A stretch of 64,000 nt of DNA from Methanobacteriota archaeon (GTDB lineage: Archaea; Thermoplasmatota; Poseidoniia; Poseidoniales; Thalassarchaeaceae): NCBI GenBank assembly GCA_014239955.1, contig JAAZXW010000006.1, positions 1 through 64,000 of the forward strand. The letters run 5' to 3'. The translations under genes were made by a program, and so were the position numbers. Shown here in pieces: positions 60,622 through 64,000 of the stretch. Within the stretch, counting starts at the first letter, position 1. The number at the start of each line of letters is the position of its first letter. Under the pieces are notes generated by a model. That model was not told the DNA's origin. It saw only the letters and a list, made by a program, of their open reading frames with translations, and searched no databases.

Positions 60622-60909
60622 CTACTCCCACTCCTTTGGTTGGCCCTTATTTTCCTTCTTCCAAGTTCTGTAGCAGGGCTTGCATAGTGATATCTTGCGA
60701 ACCTTCCGAGACACGCCCGATGAGCCCCAGACCTCAACTGCCCTGTCATATGCCATCTTCCTGCCTCCTGCCTTCTTGTCTGCCCAGTTGTCGCATCCTT
60801 TGATATCGCAGGGAACTTCTCCGACGAATTCAGCCTTTTCCTCTTCCGCTGAGCCATCTTTCCCGGCTGTTGTGTTTCTCCTCTTCTTAGCTCTAGACTT
60901 GAATCCCAT
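60622..60909 (-). CDS. Small zinc-finger protein of unknown function
   Basis: A 95-residue protein: basic N-terminus (GFKSRAKKRRNTTAGK), then CDIKGCDNWADKKAGG and LCKPCYRTWKKENKG, giving a likely C-x4-C ... C-x2-C zinc site. Not recognised. The lysine- and tryptophan-rich tail and small size suggest nucleic acid or ribosome association, which is inference. It lies between purA and the P5C dehydrogenase on the same strand. Confidence 0.65.
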   Translation of the reverse strand: MGFKSRAKKRRNTTAGKDGSAEEEKAEFVGEVPCDIKGCDNWADKKAGGRKMAYDRAVEVWGSSGVSRKVRKISLCKPCYRTWKKENKGQPKEWE

Positions 60910-60933
60910 TGAGGCTGCGGTAATGGGGGCCGA

Positions 60934-62277
60934 TTAGAAGGTTGCTTCGGACAAGTGGATGTCGAATGGGCCTCCGGAGCTGGCTATGGAAGCCAGGCGA
61001 TCCGGCCCCACCCCGACGCTGACCACGGGTACGCCGGTGATCTCCTCGATTCTGGAAAGGTATGCCCTGATGCCACTCGGTAGCGACTCGATCCCCTCTC
61101 CTTTCCTAGATTCCTCGGCCATCTCGATCCACTCCCCTTCATTCATCGCAGAGAAACCTGGATGTGTCTCGTAGACCGGTGTGCACCTGCTGATGTCCTC
61201 CGAGGAGGCTGGCAGGTGTGATATCTTCTTGCCGTCGAGCTCGTATGCGGTGCATATCTTCAGCTCGTCAAGCCCCCCTAGGACGTCCAGCTTAGTCACG
61301 ACCAGACCGGTGTAACCATTGAGTCTCTGACTCTCGTTCAATGCAACGGCGTCGAGCCAACCGGTCCTGCGCGGGCGGCCTGTTGTCGTCCCAAACTCGT
61401 GTCCGACCACTGACATCTGCTTTCCCGGACCCTCATCAAGAGAGAGCTCCGTTGGGAATGGCCCGTTTCCGACGCGAGTCGTGTAAGCCTTGGTTATCCC
61501 ATAGCACTGGTCGATGTGACCGGGGTGGATCCCGGCCCCGTGCGTCGCGTTAGCCCTGCACGTGACCGATGAGGTGACGAATGGGTAGGTGCCTTGGTCA
61601 ATGTCGAGCATGGCACCTTGCGCACCCTCTAGAAGCACTTGCTCCCCGCTTGCTAGAGCGCTGTCGAGCATGGCACCGGTCGCACGGATAGCGCTTGAGA
61701 AGCGCTCGTGAATCCAGCTTAGGTTCGAGTTGAGAACCTCGGGATCTATCCTTTCATCCACTCCGACTGTCGACAGCTGGTCGTTCATCCTCCTGGCCAT
61801 ATTTGCTATCTCTGAGTCCCGTCCCAATACGAGGCCGATGTCCACAAACCTCAGACCCACTCTCTCGGTTCGATCCCTGTAAGCCGGTCCTATCCCTCTG
61901 CCAGTGGTCCCGACGACCTTGTCGGCTGAGTCGTATAATCGGTGAAAGGGCAGGATTACTGCGGCTCTCTCGCTGATGAAGAGCCTCTCGCCCTCTGGTT
62001 TTTCTCCGGTAAGCTCTGCCCACTCCCTGAGCTCCCTATCCAGAACCCAAGGGTCGACAACCATGCCACAGCCAAGGACCAAATTACATTCTCTAGAGGT
62101 AATCCCCGATGGCAATAGGTGCATCTTGAGGGTAGTGCCTCCAGCCACAATGGTGTGCCCTGCGTTATTGCCGCCCTGGAATCTGACGGCCCACTGGGAA
62201 TTGGGTGCTAGTTGGTCTATGGCCTTGCCCTTACCCTCATCCCCCCATTGGGCACCGAGCACGACGCTGGCAGGCAA
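60934..62277 (-). CDS. purA: Adenylosuccinate synthetase (PurA)
   Basis: GTP-dependent conversion of IMP and aspartate to adenylosuccinate in AMP synthesis. The track frame opens at 62439, but the family starts near SVVLGAQWGDEGKGKAIDQLA; a TTG at 62277 (PASVVLGAQW) or GTG at 62292 is the likely start, giving about 447 residues. Other matches: GGNNAGHTIV, GTTGRGIGPAYRDRTERVGLR, LEGAQGAMLDIDQGTYPFVTSS and TTGRPRRTGWLDAVAL. Length is of the bacterial/eukaryotic type, longer than the roughly 340 of many archaeal PurA. Confidence 0.93.
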   Translation of the reverse strand: MPASVVLGAQWGDEGKGKAIDQLAPNSQWAVRFQGGNNAGHTIVAGGTTLKMHLLPSGITSRECNLVLGCGMVVDPWVLDRELREWAELTGEKPEGERLFISERAAVILPFHRLYDSADKVVGTTGRGIGPAYRDRTERVGLRFVDIGLVLGRDSEIANMARRMNDQLSTVGVDERIDPEVLNSNLSWIHERFSSAIRATGAMLDSALASGEQVLLEGAQGAMLDIDQGTYPFVTSSVTCRANATHGAGIHPGHIDQCYGITKAYTTRVGNGPFPTELSLDEGPGKQMSVVGHEFGTTTGRPRRTGWLDAVALNESQRLNGYTGLVVTKLDVLGGLDELKICTAYELDGKKISHLPASSEDISRCTPVYETHPGFSAMNEGEWIEMAEESRKGEGIESLPSGIRAYLSRIEEITGVPVVSVGVGPDRLASIASSGGPFDIHLSEATF

Positions 62278-62383
62278 CGTGCCTAGTAACACGGCAAGAG
62301 GTGTTTGAATGCTTTGGAAGCAAGTCGTGCTACTCCGGATGCGTGGGAAGTGGTTATGAAGGTCGGGTAGGTCGCGCGATAAC

Positions 62384-62551
62384 ATGGCACAGAGGCACCC
62401 TGAGGCAGTAGCTAGGCTCCTGATCAAGTGGGTGTGCATGAACTGCTCCGCAACTCACCGAGCTCACGGGGGAATCAAGCCACCCAGATCCTGCAGGAAG
62501 TGCGGGTACAACCGCCTAAGGAAGAAGGCCTCAGAGCGCAGGCAGACATGA
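62384..62551 (+). CDS. rpl40e: Ribosomal protein eL40 (55 residues, absent from the ORF track)
   Basis: ATG at 62384: [15 protein letters not shown] then [10 protein letters not shown], and [20 protein letters not shown]. The four cysteines (C-x2-C ... C-x2-C) and the 'R-K-C-G-Y-x-x-L-R' tail are the eL40 zinc-ribbon signature, matching archaeal 'CMRCGATNP...KCRKCGYKNLR'. 55 residues is the normal archaeal length. Its TGA overlaps the ATG of the LysE gene (ATGA), so the two are translationally coupled. Confidence 0.93.
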   Translation: MAQRHPEAVARLLIKWVCMNCSATHRAHGGIKPPRSCRKCGYNRLRKKASERRQT

Positions 62552-63168
62552 GCATGAGTCTCGGGGCTGCTGGACTCGAAGGATTCGCCCTCAGTTTGGG
62601 ACTCATTCTCGCTATAGGTCCGCAAAATGCCTTCGTCATGAGGCAGGGACTGAAGAGATCTTACATTTTCGCGACCTGCCTCACTTGTTCCCTGGCTGAT
62701 GCCGGCCTGATTACAGCAGGGATACTAGGTGCTGGGGCATTGGTTTCGAGCATCGAAGGTGCCGAGTCACTGATTGCTTTCGCAGCTGCTTCCTTCCTAG
62801 TGGGCTATGGTGCCCTCAGAGTCAAGTCGTCGATGAGTCCCGAGGCGATTGACCTAGAGGGGGAAACAAAGGGAAGCTTGTCCACTACCATGGCTACCGT
62901 GCTCGCTATCACTTTCCTGAACCCGCATGTTTACTTCGATACTCTCCTGCTGATAGGGGGGGCATCGACTGGGTTCATCGGTGACGAGAGAGTTGCATTC
63001 GGAGTGGGAGCGGCGACTGCGTCGTTCGTCTTCTTCTTCTCGATCGGTTACGGGGCCAAGAGGCTGTCCAACGTTCTGAACAGTCCAGAGGCGTGGAAAA
63101 TCATCGACAGGGGAATTGCCCTGGTGATGTTCGTTATCGCAGGTGCGATTCTCGGACCTTACCTATGA
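62548..63168 (+). CDS. LysE/ArgO-type amino-acid exporter
   Basis: About 206 residues from the ATG at 62548 (the track start lies in eL40), or ATG 62554. Six spans: [24 protein letters not shown] (LysE signature, 'G-P-x-N-A-F-V-x-R-Q-G'), [49 protein letters not shown] and a final [11 protein letters not shown]. It resembles ArgO/YggA, exporting basic amino acids such as arginine or lysine. Confidence 0.9.
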   Translation: MSMSLGAAGLEGFALSLGLILAIGPQNAFVMRQGLKRSYIFATCLTCSLADAGLITAGILGAGALVSSIEGAESLIAFAAASFLVGYGALRVKSSMSPEAIDLEGETKGSLSTTMATVLAITFLNPHVYFDTLLLIGGASTGFIGDERVAFGVGAATASFVFFFSIGYGAKRLSNVLNSPEAWKIIDRGIALVMFVIAGAILGPYL

Positions 63169-64000
63169 CAGGATCTCCCCCAAGGCAGATACTAGGGAGT
63201 CGATCTCTTCGAGGTTGTTGTCAATGTGTGGGGAGACTCGCAAGAGTCCCGATCTGCTGGTGACCAAGATGGAATAGTCCGATTGCAGCCTATTGGTAAC
63301 CTCAACACTGCTTATTCCGCTGGGGAGCCTCAGGCTGACGATCGCGCTCCTCTCTTCCTCGGACATTGGCGATGCAACCTCCACCCCTATGTCCTGAACA
63401 CCGCGAACCAGGGAGTCGACTAGTTCCAAATCGTGCCTCCAAACCTCATCCATCCCCATCTGAACCAGTTCATCTATCGCAGCAGCGAGCCCGTGTACCG
63501 CTCCGAAGTGGATGGTGGTGTACTCGAACCTGCTCGCATCGTCGGGCAGAACAAGCCTGTCTGCCCTGAGGTCCCAGAGATCGGAGTTGCTCCTGAATCC
63601 AATCAGTCCGGGATTCAGGCTACTAACCACTGAGGGGGAGATGTAACCTACTGCTGCCCCGTATGTCCCCCTCAACCACTTGTATCCAGAGGAGACTATG
63701 ACGTCCGCATTGGTGGAGTATGCGTCGATAGGGACCATGCCCATTGACTGGGTCGCATCGACTACAAAGAGTGCGCCAACGGAGTGGGCGGCATCGGAGA
63801 TCCTCCCCAGGTCATATCTCTGCCCGTTGGAATACTCTACGTGCGATACTGTGACAACCGATGTTTTCTCGTCAATCAAAGACAGGATATCGGATGGTTT
63901 GGTGTACAGGTTGTCATCGTGACCAGCGAGCCTGATCTCTGCACCATTAGCCTCGGAAACCCTTGCCCACGGATAGACCGTGGAGGGGAAAGCCACTCTG
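63163..64000 (-). CDS. PLP-dependent class V aminotransferase (cut by window end)
   Basis: Fold-type I enzyme of the NifS/isopenicillin-N-epimerase/kynureninase group, truncated at its N-terminus by the window edge (about 279 residues visible). VVTVSHVEYSNGQRYDLGRI, FVVDATQSMGMVPID, and the PLP lysine in IVSSGYKWLRGTYGAAVGYIS; then FEYTTIHFGAVHGLAAAID and LLRVSPHIDNNLEEIDSLV. It cannot be told whether it is a desulfurase, epimerase or lyase. The last 6 nt overlap the LysE stop. Confidence 0.88.
   Translation of the reverse strand, partial: RVAFPSTVYPWARVSEANGAEIRLAGHDDNLYTKPSDILSLIDEKTSVVTVSHVEYSNGQRYDLGRISDAAHSVGALFVVDATQSMGMVPIDAYSTNADVIVSSGYKWLRGTYGAAVGYISPSVVSSLNPGLIGFRSNSDLWDLRADRLVLPDDASRFEYTTIHFGAVHGLAAAIDELVQMGMDEVWRHDLELVDSLVRGVQDIGVEVASPMSEEERSAIVSLRLPSGISSVEVTNRLQSDYSILVTSRSGLLRVSPHIDNNLEEIDSLVSALGEILS

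Overview
This window is archaeal and most likely comes from a marine Thermoplasmatota genome of the Marine Group II (Candidatus Poseidoniales) type. The evidence is a euryarchaeal S10/spc ribosomal-protein cluster with an aIF1 gene and an RNase P Rpp29 gene embedded in it. A group II chaperonin, an intron-bearing tRNA-Trp and the very small ribosomal proteins eL40 and eL41 point the same way. TATA-type promoters mix with Shine-Dalgarno sites. The lineage is inferred from gene content, not from a phylogenetic marker search. No mobile element, prophage or CRISPR array was seen. The window is a chromosomal backbone of short operons.

Layout. 1-7.4 kb (minus): ribosomal proteins L3-L4-L23-L2-S19-L22-S3-L29-aIF1-Rpp29-S17-L14-L24-S4e, mostly touching or overlapping by ATGA. 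7.7-14.2 kb: a Hef/FANCM-like helicase, then a two-gene unit (tandem flavodoxins fused to a cysteine-less SdhB-like module, plus a cysteine-poor SdhE/HdrB-like protein), then the thermosome. 14.2-27.8 kb: mostly cell-surface and membrane genes (a large secreted or anchored protein, a subtilase, a redox-dead DsbD-like protein, DUF92, PrsW), with an aminotransferase and tRNA-Trp. 27.8-31.7 kb: D-amino-acid oxidase family protein, type II glutamine synthetase, MFS transporter. 31.7-39.8 kb (minus): a complete dipeptide/oligopeptide ABC transporter (dppABCDF) in which DppC and the ATPase DppD carry extra membrane segments. 39.9-43 kb: tRNA-Ala, SprT-like protease, tRNA-Arg, eL41, a secreted propeller-like protein, a ubiquitin-like protein, tRNA-Ser. 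43-53 kb: AIM24-family protein, Fe-S PD-(D/E)XK nuclease, radical SAM protein, PdxT, SerC, DeoC, tRNA-Val, a DsbD/TlpA-like redox protein and two linked thymidylate-kinase-like genes. 53-57 kb: divergent phosphate regulator and PiT transporter. 56.6-60.6 kb: a TPP riboswitch controlling a sodium:solute symporter and PAP2 phosphatase gene pair, then P5C dehydrogenase. 60.6-64 kb: zinc-finger protein, PurA, eL40, LysE-type exporter, and an aminotransferase cut by the window end.

The most unusual items are: (1) the flavodoxin-flavodoxin-SdhB fusion next to an SdhE-like partner, in which almost all iron-sulfur ligands are lost and two FMN-type domains are gained; (2) an ABC transporter ATPase interrupted twice by hydrophobic segments, paired with a permease carrying its own insertion; (3) the tRNA-Trp intron, which is a box C/D guide whose D-guide places the rule nucleotide exactly on wobble base C34; and (4) a thiamine-pyrophosphate riboswitch in front of a transporter and phosphatase pair. 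Genes recur in which a redox or nucleotide-binding motif has been lost beside an intact relative (SdhB, SdhE, DsbD, thymidylate kinase).
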